Below are positions 53,639 through 61,970 of a DNA stretch of 64,000 nucleotides, piece by piece. Below the pieces are notes generated by a model. That model had not been told where the DNA came from, did not search any database, and saw only the letters and a list, made by a program, of their open reading frames with translations. Source of the stretch: JBNKHG01 sp050290225 (lineage in GTDB: Bacteria; Pseudomonadota; Gammaproteobacteria; Pseudomonadales; Cellvibrionaceae); contig JBNKHG010000057.1 in assembly GCA_050290225.1 (NCBI GenBank), positions 124,001-188,000 of the forward strand, read 5' to 3'. The stretch's first letter is position 1, and the number at the start of each line of letters is the position of its first letter. The translations under genes and the position numbers were made by a program.

Positions 53639-53731
53639 CTAAACCAGGGTTCTGACAACCAGATAGAGCACCAGGGTCAGTGCGGTACCGGCCAGTAACG
53701 TGCCCTGCATGGAATCGTGAGGCAGCTTCAT
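53639..53731 (-). CDS. 30-residue single-helix membrane peptide overlapping pqqE
   Basis: A very short frame coupled to pqqE: the pqqE stop and this ATG share one base (TGATG). The product is 30 residues, with a short polar start MKLPHDSM, then one hydrophobic helix (GTLLAGTALTLVLYLVV) and RTLV. The pattern is that of small accessory subunits of membrane redox proteins. It is followed by the Urate_ox_N-like membrane protein 92 bp on, which it may accompany. Evidence is composition, overlap and position only; no family is recognised. Confidence 0.6.
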   Translation of the reverse strand: MKLPHDSMQGTLLAGTALTLVLYLVVRTLV

Positions 53732-54858
53732 CAGTTCACCGCTCCGGCTTCGCGCACGATCAGGGCGCTCTCCACATCTCGCATCCGCTCGGCCTCTTCG
53801 ATCGCCTGCTTGATAATGTGATGGTGGGGAGACTTGCTACAGGCCGGGTCGGCGTTGTCGGCATCGCCGGTAAGGGCCAGCGCCTGGCAACGGCAGCCAC
53901 CGAAATCCTGTTCCTTTTCATCACAGCTGCGACAGGGCTCTTTCATCCACTCGTCACCGCGGTACTTCTTAAAGCTGGGGGACTCCTCCCACAACCACTT
54001 CAGGCTGTGATCCTTGACCGTGGGAAAATCCAGGTGCTCCAGGGTGCGCGCCTGGGAACAGGGCAGTGCCGAACCGTCGGGGGCGATGGTCAGGTGGATC
54101 GAGCCCCAACCGTTCATACAGGCCTTGGGTCGCCCGTCGTAGTAATCGGGAATCACGAAGTAGATGGTCATTCGATCACCCCTCTTGTCACGGAACTTGT
54201 TAACCTCCTCTTCCGCCCACTCCAACTCCGCCTGAGTGGGCAGCAGATGTTCCCGGTTAACCAGCGCCCAGTTGTAGTACTGGACATTGGCCAACTCCAC
54301 ATACTCCACACCCCAATGGTCCGCCAGCTCCAGGATGGCGGGCACTTGGGGCAGGTTCTGCCGGGTCACCGGAATGTTCAGCACCATGGGAAAATCCAGG
54401 GCTTTGATCTCCTCGACGATTGCCAGCTTCTTGCGATAGATATCGACCCCGGCCAGGGCATTGGCGACATCTTCATCGCAGGACTGAAAGCCGAGCTGGA
54501 TATGCTTGAGCCCGACCGCCTTCAGCGCCTGCAGGCGTTTTGTGGTCAGCCCGATACCGGAAGTGATCAGGTTGGTGTAATAGCCCAGCTCGTCGGCATA
54601 GGCCACCAGCTCCTCCAGATCCTTGCGCAGAGTCGGCTCACCGCCGGTAAAACCGATCTGCATGGCGCCCATTTCACGGGCCTCGCGAATGACGCGCTTC
54701 CAATCTTCGGTGCTCAGCTCGCCTTCACGGTAGCTGTCGAAATCGAGCGGGTTACTGCAAAAGACACACTTGAGGGGACACTGATAGGTCAGCTCCAGGG
54801 ATATCCAGATGGGCTTGCCATCACCATCAACGGTTAACTTTGATCCAGCCTTTGTCAC
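53731..54858 (-). CDS. pqqE: PqqA peptide cyclase, radical SAM
   Basis: This radical SAM/SPASM enzyme (375 residues) links the glutamate and tyrosine side chains of PqqA, the first step of PQQ synthesis. The SAM cluster motif is CPLKCVFC (Cys27, 31, 34), followed by SNPLDF, FTGGEPTLRKDL and YTNLITSGIGLT. The SPASM end has CMNGWGSI, PCSQA and PCRSCDEKEQDFGGCRCQALALTGDADNADPAC, matching PqqE closely. It overlaps pqqD by about 30 bp at its start and shares a base with the following small gene. Confidence 0.96.
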   Translation of the reverse strand: MTKAGSKLTVDGDGKPIWISLELTYQCPLKCVFCSNPLDFDSYREGELSTEDWKRVIREAREMGAMQIGFTGGEPTLRKDLEELVAYADELGYYTNLITSGIGLTTKRLQALKAVGLKHIQLGFQSCDEDVANALAGVDIYRKKLAIVEEIKALDFPMVLNIPVTRQNLPQVPAILELADHWGVEYVELANVQYYNWALVNREHLLPTQAELEWAEEEVNKFRDKRGDRMTIYFVIPDYYDGRPKACMNGWGSIHLTIAPDGSALPCSQARTLEHLDFPTVKDHSLKWLWEESPSFKKYRGDEWMKEPCRSCDEKEQDFGGCRCQALALTGDADNADPACSKSPHHHIIKQAIEEAERMRDVESALIVREAGAVN

Positions 54859-55123
54859 GGGAAGCCTCTAGAAATTTCACGACACTTTTCGCAATAACCT
54901 CACGGTCATTGTTGTCGAACTTTTGTGTCAGTTCATCGATTGACTCGGCGACGGTATACTCCCCGTTGCAGAATTCCAGAATAGCCGCGGCGGTATCATT
55001 CAGCTTGACGATACCTTCCGGATAGAGCAGTACATGAGCGTCCTGGGAGTCCTCCCAGCGAAATATAAAGAGGGGGTTGATGTGATAGCTGTCCTGCATC
55101 AGTACCTTCTTTGCTGACGCCAT
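54827..55123 (-). CDS. pqqD: PqqA-binding protein PqqD
   Basis: This chaperone (98 residues from ATG 55123, with AAGGAG eight bases upstream) holds PqqA for PqqE. Typical segments are INPLFIFRWEDSQDAHVLLYPEGIVKLNDTAAAILEFCNGEYTVAESIDEL. It overlaps pqqE and lies about 100 bp after pqqA, from which it is separated by a hairpin. A different PqqD-like protein is coded at 19182-19493. Confidence 0.95.
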   Translation of the reverse strand: MASAKKVLMQDSYHINPLFIFRWEDSQDAHVLLYPEGIVKLNDTAAAILEFCNGEYTVAESIDELTQKFDNNDREVIAKSVVKFLEASRDKGWIKVNR

Positions 55124-55185
55124 GGCAGTCACTCCTTCGCTGAAACATCCGTTGTTGTTAATGAGAGCTGTTAATAAGAGAGAAA

Positions 55186-55213
55186 GCCGGGACCAGGTTT
55201 CTCCAATCCCGGC
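55186..55213 (-). promoter_or_regulatory. hairpin between pqqA and pqqD
   Basis: On the minus strand GCCGGGA and TCCCGGC pair around a 14-base loop, 10 bases after the pqqA stop, followed by a pyrimidine-rich TTTCTCTCTT stretch. It fits a partial terminator or 3' stabiliser giving excess pqqA message over pqqDE. Confidence 0.65.
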
Positions 55214-55223
55214 ACAGCTTGAA

Positions 55224-55298
55224 TCAACGCACGTAAACGTATGCTGTGACTTCAAAGCCAAGACGCAGATCGCAATATGCGGGGTCAGTCCACTGCAT
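55224..55298 (-). CDS. pqqA: PQQ precursor peptide PqqA
   Basis: This 24-residue peptide was found by reading the minus strand upstream of pqqD. It begins MQWTDPAYCDLRLGFEV and ends TAYVYVR. The Glu-Val-Thr-Ala-Tyr block holds the glutamate and tyrosine that become PQQ, spaced as in all PqqA peptides, and PAYxDLRxGFEVT is the family consensus. The ATG has GAGGAG nine bases upstream. It opens the pqqADE operon. The cysteine at position 9 is unusual. Confidence 0.95.
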   Translation of the reverse strand: MQWTDPAYCDLRLGFEVTAYVYVR

Positions 55299-55639
55299 GG
55301 GATTATCTCCTCAAAGTTATGATTAGAAAGCTGTTATCGCTTGTGCAACCGTCTAACAACAGCGAGGTTACAACTTCGATGCTAGTAACTCTCCCCCGAA
55401 TTTGATACGGCACTTTGGTGCCTAAAAATCGCCTGTTGGCAGGGGGCCCAAAGGATGAACCACCTCGGGAGAAGCCCCGCTGCCACTATAGAGGTACCGC
55501 CTTGAGGATAAATTCCGGGGCTTGCACCTACTCGTCCGCCGGGAGGATGCCTTTTCCTTCCTATGAGGGAAAGGTCGCAGTTGGGGACTTTCCTATACTT
55601 GACCGTACAGCTGCCCCTGCATTGCCGGAGGAAGTCCCC
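55299..55639. promoter_or_regulatory. divergent region between pqqA and the truncated binding protein
   Basis: About 340 bp that must contain the pqqA promoter (minus) and, at 55581-55599, TTGGGGACTTTCCTATACT, a motif also found upstream of the full-length binding-protein paralog (29647-29664). Not enough conservation is visible to call a pqqA promoter. Confidence 0.5.
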
Positions 55640-55945
55640 ATGTTGCCCCTCGCGCCCCGTGTTCGCTGGCTTCTCAGCACAACGCTGTTGGCCTGGCTGC
55701 CACTGAGCGCCACAGGTGCCGATACGGACACACTGCGCCTGGCGGTCTTGAAGTTCGGCACCGCCAATTGGGAAGCTGATGTAATCAAGCACCATAAACT
55801 GGACCGCAAAAACGGGTTCAAGCTGATAGTTACTCCGCTGGTGAGTAAACAGGCGACAGTGGTCGCTCTCCAGGGAGGCTCGGCGCAGATGATCCCGGGC
55901 GACTGGATCTGGGTATCCTCAGTCTTCATCCACAGACTGCGGTGA
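55640..55945 (+). pseudogene. truncated NitT/TauT-type substrate-binding protein
   Basis: The first 92 or so residues repeat the start of the binding protein at 28585-29604. After a signal peptide come LRLAVLKFGTANWEADVIKHHKLDRKNGF, SKQATVVALQGGSAQMIPGDWIWVS, then unrelated sequence and a stop. GGAGG precedes the ATG and the upstream motif is shared with the paralog, so the gene was once functional. The break lies just before an IS91-type remnant, so loss of the 3' part is probably due to that element. Location beside pqqA supports a PQQ-linked role for the transporter family. Confidence 0.85.
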
Positions 55946-56019
55946 TGGGCCGACCACAGATAGGAAAGACAAAACGCCACAAGAGCGTCAGCAAGCGATG
56001 CGCTGTACCCGAGGGCATA

Positions 56020-56307
56020 AAGGCGCAGCGGTTGAAGCGGGTATTCGATATGCCCCAGGGCACCTTCTCTTGATGCTGCGCATCAATTCACCTTGTCGAT
56101 GTCGAGACCTGCGCCCTTTGCGGCGGTCAGGTCAGGATCATCGCCTGCATTGAGGAAAGCTTGCCCCGCGAGCATAGTGAGTGTATTGGGTATCCAGTAG
56201 TGATCAAGAAGATATTAGACAACGAAAAGTCGAAGCTACCAGCAGGTTTGGGATTTGGCCCACCGGTCTCGGCGCGAGGCCCGCTTCAAGAGAGCTTGTT
56301 TGATTAA
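56020..56307 (+). pseudogene. IS91-family transposase C-terminal remnant
   Basis: In one frame KAQRLKRVFD, then a stop and a foreign stretch, then DVETCALCGGQVRIIACIEE, a second inserted stretch, VVIKKILDN and a Pro/Ala-rich end before TAA. This is the zinc-binding C-terminal end of IS91/IS801-type Y2 transposases (RLKRVFxIDVETCxxCGGxVxxIACIEDPxVIxxIL), broken by an in-frame TGA near 56072 and by two short insertions. It separates the truncated binding protein from the YceH-like gene. Confidence 0.75.
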
Positions 56308-56860
56308 ACTCACAGAAGACTGAAATCAGGGGGCAGGTGCTTGAGATGGTCAAGCGTCGGCGGGCTGGTTGCGTCTTGGAAAAAGCAACGAGTGTATTTG
56401 GCAGAGCAGGTGGGGGAGTGTTGTGGTTTTCGGCCAGGCGTTGCAGCGCGGATTCCACTTCCTGCACATCGCCGAACTTGCACAACCGATTGGTACGGGT
56501 GCGCAACTCCCCCGGTGTCTGGGGACTGCGCAAAAACAGAACACATATAATGTCAAGTTCCTGTTTATCGAGCTGCAATTTGCTGAACTCGGTGTTGCAA
56601 AACCGGTGCTGGTATTTACTCACCCGGCTGCCAAAGCCGCCGCTTTCGGTCACCAGGTGCTTTTTGACCAGTTCATCCACCGTCTGCTGCACACTGGACT
56701 CGTCAAGCTCGAGTACCGGATCCCGGTTGCTCTTCTGGTTGCAGCCGGTGGTCAAGGCATTTAACGACAGGGGGTACTGATTGGGTGTAGTGATCTCCTT
56801 CTCAATGACCACTTCAATTACACAGGTTTCTTCCAGTGTTAAATTCATGATATCCGTCAT
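56204..56860 (-). CDS. YceH-like protein (DUF480) with an altered C-terminus
   Basis: Residues 1-150 match the YceH winged-helix family: EKEITTPNQYPLSLNALTTGCNQKSNRDPVLELDE, VTESGGFGSRVSKYQHRFCNTEF and RSPQTPGELRTRTNRLCKFGDVQEVESAL. After LPNTLVAFSKTQPARRR the usual R-Y-x-H-L ending is lost, and the frame runs on into the antisense of the IS91 remnant (56204-56307). A shift of one base near 56360 would give LDHLKHL, closer to the family end, so a frameshift is likely. YceH function is unknown. Confidence 0.75.
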   Translation of the reverse strand: MTDIMNLTLEETCVIEVVIEKEITTPNQYPLSLNALTTGCNQKSNRDPVLELDESSVQQTVDELVKKHLVTESGGFGSRVSKYQHRFCNTEFSKLQLDKQELDIICVLFLRSPQTPGELRTRTNRLCKFGDVQEVESALQRLAENHNTPPPALPNTLVAFSKTQPARRRLTISSTCPLISVFCEFNQTSSLEAGLAPRPVGQIPNLLVASTFRCLISS

Positions 56861-57025
56861 GCTGTGAGCTCGGTCCTGTCAAGTCGATGCCTGTGATTTC
56901 GGGGAACTCTAATCATTTAAGCAAGGAAATAGCCAAGCAAGACAGCGGTATATTGCAAAACTGTGCTAAATGCAGTTTTGCCGCTTGTGGAGATTTTGAG
57001 TGTAAAAGACCGAGGCATTTTGCTT

Positions 57026-57916
57026 CTAATCTTTAGTTTGCCCGCTGCCAGTCAGGTAATCTAACAAGCGTCTTGTATTGCTACTGTCTGAAACATTTCT
57101 TGGCCAGAGAGCATATACAGGAATAGGTTCCACACACCACTCGGGAAGCACTTCTATCAGTTTCCCACTGGCCAAGGCTTCATCAACAAGGTAGTTTGGC
57201 GGTGTGGCCAATCCCAATCCACAGACACAGAGCTGAGTCATCGCTTCGACGCTATCCACGTAAACATGACTGGTAAAATTAATTTGCACGGGTTTACGAC
57301 CGGGCTTGAGCAATATGCGATAGTTCGGCAGCATTTCCAGCTTAATCCAATTCCACGATGCCAAATCCTTAGGTCGTGTCGGTTTTTTTTGCTGGCTCCA
57401 ATACTCAGGCGAACAAACCAACTTACGCTCTACTTCTCCAATGCGTTTGGATTTAAGTGAACTGTCAGGCAAGTGTCCGGCACTGATAGCTAAATCTATA
57501 CCGGTTGCGATGATATCTTGTCTTTCGTCGGTATAGCCAATATGAAGCTCAACGCCAGGGTTCAGCCTGCTGAATTGGGCAATTTCCCGGGTAATGGGAG
57601 CACGCGTTAAGGCCGCAGGCAACGTAACAGTCAATTTACCTGTTGCCTCGGTGCCAGTCGAGGTGACTTTGCTTAGCCCTTGCTGTGCCGAGGAAAGCAT
57701 ATCATTAGCATGTTGGTAGAGAATTTCACCTTCATGGGTAAGCGACAGCTTGCGAGTTGAACGATAGATCAGTGCCGTGCCCACTCGCTCCTCCAGCTGA
57801 GTTATATGATAGCTGACCACCGAGGCTGAAAGAGCGAGTGATTTGGCTGCTCCTCGAAATGAGCCTTGCCTGATAGTTTCAGCAAAAATAGCGATGGCAC
57901 GCAATTCATCGATCAT
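57026..57916 (-). CDS. LysR-family transcriptional regulator
   Basis: This LTTR (296 residues from ATG 57916; 57937 is also possible) has the N-terminal helix-turn-helix ELRAIAIFAETIRQGSFRGAAKSLALSASVVSYHITQLEERVG and a type 2 periplasmic-binding-like effector domain. It is divergent from the LysE-type exporter gene, with about 100 bp between starts, the standard arrangement for a regulator that turns on its exporter. The short GTALIYRSTRKLSLTHEG segment places it in the CrgA-like group. Confidence 0.93.
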   Translation of the reverse strand: MIDELRAIAIFAETIRQGSFRGAAKSLALSASVVSYHITQLEERVGTALIYRSTRKLSLTHEGEILYQHANDMLSSAQQGLSKVTSTGTEATGKLTVTLPAALTRAPITREIAQFSRLNPGVELHIGYTDERQDIIATGIDLAISAGHLPDSSLKSKRIGEVERKLVCSPEYWSQQKKPTRPKDLASWNWIKLEMLPNYRILLKPGRKPVQINFTSHVYVDSVEAMTQLCVCGLGLATPPNYLVDEALASGKLIEVLPEWCVEPIPVYALWPRNVSDSSNTRRLLDYLTGSGQTKD

Positions 57917-58021
57917 AGTGGTGGATAATAGTGGCATTCAGTCGAACAATAAATATAAATTGTACCACCTAATAGCGCTTGATGCATTTGGCTAAAATAG
58001 CGCTATAGATCAGGAGGCGTT

Positions 58022-58660
58022 ATGTCAGTCATATTCGCGATGTGTTTGTTTTCTCTGTCAATGTCGATCACCCCTGGACCGGTAAACCTGATAACGCTGT
58101 CCACGGGTGTGAACCATGGATTTAGAAATGCCATGCCCTTTGTGTCGGGAGCGACAATTGGCTTTACGCTACTATTACTGGCCGTGGGGCTGGGTGTGGG
58201 TCGCTTTGCTGCACAAAGTCAGTTTTTCCTGGATTTACTTGGCTATGGTGGTACTGCGTTTATCTGTTATATGGGATTCAAGATCGCAACATCCACACCA
58301 CAGATAAAAATAAGTGCAGAGACACTTCCCACTTTCTTTCAAGGCTTTCTTTTGCAATGGCTCAACCCAAAAGCATGGGTTGCTTGTTTAGCGGGTGTAT
58401 CGGCGTTTAACCTTGCCAGCTCTGAGGTTATGCTGGGAGTATTCGTCAGTCTTTATTTTGTTATTTGTTTTGTGTCAATCTCACTTTGGGCTCTGGTTGG
58501 AGAAAAAATCAGCATTTTTTTTCAGGTACCAAGAAACCTCCTTGTTTTTAATATGCTAATGGGTGGGGCTTTGATTATAGTGGCAATCTACCTACTATTT
58601 ATACAATTTTCCAACTATAGATATACAGCCCCACTCTCGGAGATACTAGCAGCGTGTTGA
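58022..58660 (+). CDS. LysE-family exporter, 3' end replaced by IS5
   Basis: This amino-acid exporter of the LysE/RhtB type (212 residues, about six helices) opens with MCLFSLSMSITPGPVNLITLSTGVNHG, and FLLQWLNPKAWV is the central conserved motif. GGAGG lies upstream of the ATG. The last four residues and the stop (LAAC, TGA) come from the left end of the IS5 element that inserted at CTAG 58646-58649. The membrane domain is complete, so it may still work. Divergent LysR gene next door. Confidence 0.9.
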   Translation: MSVIFAMCLFSLSMSITPGPVNLITLSTGVNHGFRNAMPFVSGATIGFTLLLLAVGLGVGRFAAQSQFFLDLLGYGGTAFICYMGFKIATSTPQIKISAETLPTFFQGFLLQWLNPKAWVACLAGVSAFNLASSEVMLGVFVSLYFVICFVSISLWALVGEKISIFFQVPRNLLVFNMLMGGALIIVAIYLLFIQFSNYRYTAPLSEILAAC

Positions 58661-59942
58661 AAAAGTTCAGTTATGGCATAATTGCGTAAAAAATCAGTGG
58701 GCATACGGTATGCGCGGCGACATCAATCCACAACCTACTATGTTTAGCTATGTCGACTTGGAAAGTCGTATTCCTGAACATCATCCCATTAGGAAGATTC
58801 GTGTCGTTGTCGATAAAGCGCTTGATGAGATCGCCCCTTGGTTTGATGACATGTACGCTACCCAGGGCAGGCCTTCTATCCCACCAGAAATGCTGATTCG
58901 GGCTTCCCTGCTACAGATTTTCTTTACCATCCGCTCAGAACGACAGCTGGTCAAGCGCATCGACTACGATCGGTAATTCGATGGTTTGTAGGTTTGGGGA
59001 TTGATGATCCAGTATGGAACCACTCGACTTTTTCCAATAATCGTGACCGCCTTATGGCTCACCGCGTCGATGAAAAGCTTTTCAATGCCGTGAAAAAGCA
59101 AGCATATGCCAAGAAGCTTACGTCGCGGGACCCTTTTACAGTCGACGGCACGCTGCTAGAAGCCTGCGCTGGAATGAAGTCATTCAAGCCAAAGGCCGGA
59201 GATTCGGGTAATGACGGAGATGCCGGTTCAGGTGAGAATTTTCAGGGCCAGAAACGCAGTAATAAGACTCATGTATCTACAACAGACTCAGATTCACGCC
59301 TGTTTCGAAAGGGTAAAGGAAAGGAGTCAAAGCTTTGCTTGATGGGGCACCTGCTCACTGAAAATCGTAACGGCCTGATCGTCGATGCAGAAGCGAGCTT
59401 GGCTGGAACGTCTCAGGAATGGGATTCGAGCATCAGTTTGCTGGCCAACCAAAGCACTCGACCCGGTCAAACAGTGGGGGCGGATAAAGGTTATGATACC
59501 AACGAATTTGTTGAAGGGTGCCGCGAATTAAAAGTAACACCGCATGTAGCCGCCAATACAGCGGGTAGTAGAATTGATGCCCGAACCACTTCGACCGAGG
59601 GATATGGAATTAGCCAGTGAAAAAGAAAGCGTGTCGAAGAGTGCTTCGGTTGGATGAAGGTTTACGGACTGATGCATAAACTTCGCCATCGCGGTCTTGA
59701 AAAAGTCGATTGGCTGTTTCGGTTCACGGCGGCGGCCTACAATATTACTCGAATGAAAACTCTAATGGCCTAAATAAGCGTGAAAAATGACTTGGCTGAG
59801 GCAAAAAGGTGGGCGAATGATTACTATTTTCACCTACGAGGATTTTAAATGGCGAAAATCGTCAAAAGCATTTTTTCAATTTTAAGTGGCCACATTAAGT
59901 GGCCGGTGAAATCAGTAATTTTTCAATTTTTTCAACAGGCTG
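58650..59942 (+). mobile_element. IS5-family insertion sequence (about 1.3 kb)
   Basis: The element is bounded by imperfect inverted repeats CAGCGTGTTGAAAAAG (left) and the complement of CAGCCTGTTGAAAAAA (right). It is flanked by CTAG on both sides (58646-58649 and 59943-59946), a 4-bp duplication of the YTAR type used by IS5 elements. It carries one transposase gene, inactivated by mutation. The right end also carries a short direct repeat TTAAGTGGCC. Confidence 0.88.
58710..59773 (+). pseudogene. IS5-family transposase, frameshifted
   Basis: The N-terminal part (MRGDINPQPTMFSYVDLESRIPEHHPIRKIR...GRPSIPPEMLIRASLLQIFFTIRSERQLVKRIDYD) is followed near 58972 by a one-base shift into VIRWFVGLGIDDPVWNHSTFSNNRDRL. 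The catalytic DDE domain continues (TVDGTLLEACA, VGADKGYD). A second lesion, TGA for CGA near 59619, interrupts the end KRKRVEECFGWMKVYG. DUF772 plus DDE_Tnp_1 layout. Not active. Confidence 0.9.
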
Positions 59943-59946
59943 CTAG

Positions 59947-60315
59947 GTCTAAAGCTTGCTTTGGAACGTCGATAAAAAGCACCAGATTGTCGTTGAATCC
60001 CAAGCGTTTGGCGAAGGCCAGGAACATCATACGTTAAAGCCTGTACTGGACGGAATAAAGCGTCGTTATCAGCGTGTGGGTATCAGTGAGGATATTCTGG
60101 CGGACCCGGGCATTGTGGCCGCCAATACTGGCTCTGCCAATGAAGCCTATTATGAGTACCTTAAAAAAATCAATGCCTATATTCCGGACAACCAGTTCCG
60201 GTCTCGAGATCCTAAATTCAAATAACAAAAAGACAAACACGGCAAGCGTCATCAAAATACGGCTAAAGCTATCAAGAAAGTGATGCGGGCCAGTGAATTT
60301 TTTTACGACCTATGA
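59947..60315 (+). pseudogene. IS1182-family transposase fragment
   Basis: The segment WNVDKKHQIVVESQAFGEGQEHHTLKPVLDGI...VAANTGSANEAYYEYL...AYIPDNQFRSRDPKFK, then stop, then QKDKHGKRHQNTAKAIKKV matches the middle of IS1182-type transposases. Both ends are missing and a TAA interrupts it at 60223. It directly follows the right CTAG of the IS5 element, so the IS5 landed beside or in this older fragment. Confidence 0.85.
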
Positions 60316-60771
60316 GCAGTTTGATGCTATTGTGCTGATGTTATATTTCGGCATTTCTGCAGGAAAAGCTGGCGCTGTTTCTGGTGCAGATGTTGATTCT
60401 GTTGAAGTGGCTGTCGCATAGCCGCCAATACCCCCGAGTACCAACTCTAACGTTCTGTAATACTGTTTGCGACTTAAACTCCGCGTAAAGGACTGTACTA
60501 TTCAGGCTGGCACAATTACATTAGCCTTGAGTTTCAACCTGTTTAGCAGATATCAATTGATTGTTTTTTGATCTTCTGTGTGCGCCCAACCTGGCGCAGG
60601 TAATCAACAAAAGCCTGAATTCCCTTGCTCAAATCTGTAATAATTTTGTGGCAGAATCCGATTTTTGAGCTACTATTTTCTTCAGATCAGGTATTATCTA
60701 CCGACCTCTGCCAAATGAATTGGTCTCAATATTTCAATTTCTACCGTCATCAATAAATAGGCACTTTAAAT
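60316..60771. other. intergenic region upstream of the thiolase
   Basis: A 456-bp, AT-richer stretch. A fragment near 60360-60411 reads in one frame as GKAGAVSGADVDSVEVAVA and looks like decayed coding sequence. The rest should hold the thiolase promoter. No gene is supported. Confidence 0.4.
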
Positions 60772-61950
60772 ATGCGTGATGTTGTCATAGTTGCCGCGGG
60801 CCGTACGGCTATCGGTGCTTTTAACGGTTCTCTCTCTTCTCTACCTGCCAGCGAGCTTGGCACAGTGGTCATTAAAGGGTTGCTGGATAAAACCGGTGTT
60901 GCTCCCGAGCAGGTGGATGAAGTGATTCTAGGGCATGTTCTGACGGCCGGTTGTGGTCAAAACCCTGCCCGTCAGGCATCTGTCAACGCCGGCGTACCGC
61001 ACAGCACCCCCGCGCTGACCATCAACAAGGTCTGCGGCTCAGGCCTGAAGTCGGTTGCCATGGCTGCCCAGGCGATCGCCCTGGGTGACGCTGACTTGAT
61101 TATTGCCGGCGGCCAGGAAAGCATGAGCCAGTCCGGCCACTACCTGCCGAAGTCCCGCAATGGCCAGAAAATGGGTAACTGGAGCATGGTCGATACCATG
61201 ATCAATGATGGTCTCTGGGATGCGTTTAATGATTACCACATGGGGGTCACCACCGAGAATATTGCTGAAAAATACGGCTTTAGCCGTGAAGCGCAAGACG
61301 CTTTCGCAGCTGCCTCCCAGAACAAGGCAGAAGCTGCACTGAATGAAAACCGTTTTGTGGATGAAATCATCCCGGTGGTCATTCCCCAGCGTAAAGGCGA
61401 TCCCGTTGTCTTCGATCGTGATGAGCAGCCTCGCGCCGGTGTCACCGCCGACTCCCTGGCCAAGCTGCGTCCGGCCTTCAAAAAGGACGGGACCGTCACC
61501 GCCGGTAATGCTTCAACCATTAACGATGGTGCCGCTGCAGTGATCGTTTGCAGCGCCGAAAAAGCCAAAGAGCTGGGACTTGAGCCACTGGCCACCATTA
61601 AAGCTTATGGCAATGCCGGTGTTGATCCCGCCATTATGGGAACCGGTCCGATCCGCGCCACCCAGAACTGCCTGGCCCGCGCCGGTTGGACCGTTGATGA
61701 TTTGGACCTGATTGAAGCCAACGAAGCCTTCGCCGCCCAAGCCATGTCCGTGAATCAGGAACTGGAGTGGGATACCAGCAAAGTCAACGTCAATGGTGGT
61801 GCCATCGCTCTGGGGCACCCTATTGGTGCATCGGGTTGTCGTGTGCTGGTGACACTGCTGCACGAAATGGTTCGTCGCGATGCCAAGAAAGGCCTTGCCA
61901 CACTGTGTATCGGTGGCGGCATGGGTATCGCCCTGGCGGTTGAGCGTTAA
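60772..61950 (+). CDS. acetyl-CoA acetyltransferase (thiolase)
   Basis: This biosynthetic/degradative thiolase II (392 residues) condenses two acetyl-CoA to acetoacetyl-CoA, or does the reverse. The catalytic residues are seen: Cys88 in NKVCGSGLKS, His349 in GHPIGASG and Cys379 in CIGGGMG. It is of the PhaA/AtoB type. No phaB/phaC or ato genes follow, so polyhydroxyalkanoate or ketone-body use cannot be told. It is followed by a strong terminator. Confidence 0.96.
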   Translation: MRDVVIVAAGRTAIGAFNGSLSSLPASELGTVVIKGLLDKTGVAPEQVDEVILGHVLTAGCGQNPARQASVNAGVPHSTPALTINKVCGSGLKSVAMAAQAIALGDADLIIAGGQESMSQSGHYLPKSRNGQKMGNWSMVDTMINDGLWDAFNDYHMGVTTENIAEKYGFSREAQDAFAAASQNKAEAALNENRFVDEIIPVVIPQRKGDPVVFDRDEQPRAGVTADSLAKLRPAFKKDGTVTAGNASTINDGAAAVIVCSAEKAKELGLEPLATIKAYGNAGVDPAIMGTGPIRATQNCLARAGWTVDDLDLIEANEAFAAQAMSVNQELEWDTSKVNVNGGAIALGHPIGASGCRVLVTLLHEMVRRDAKKGLATLCIGGGMGIALAVER

Positions 61951-61970
61951 TCACAGAGTCGTCATGGGGT

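Noticed and set aside
53680..54837. 385-codon plus-strand frame
   Set aside because: It mirrors pqqE, whose radical SAM and SPASM motifs are unambiguous.
50944..55298. Expectation of pqqB and pqqC in the operon
   Set aside because: All frames in and around the operon were read; no PqqB beta-lactamase-fold or PqqC haem-oxygenase-like sequence is present in the window.
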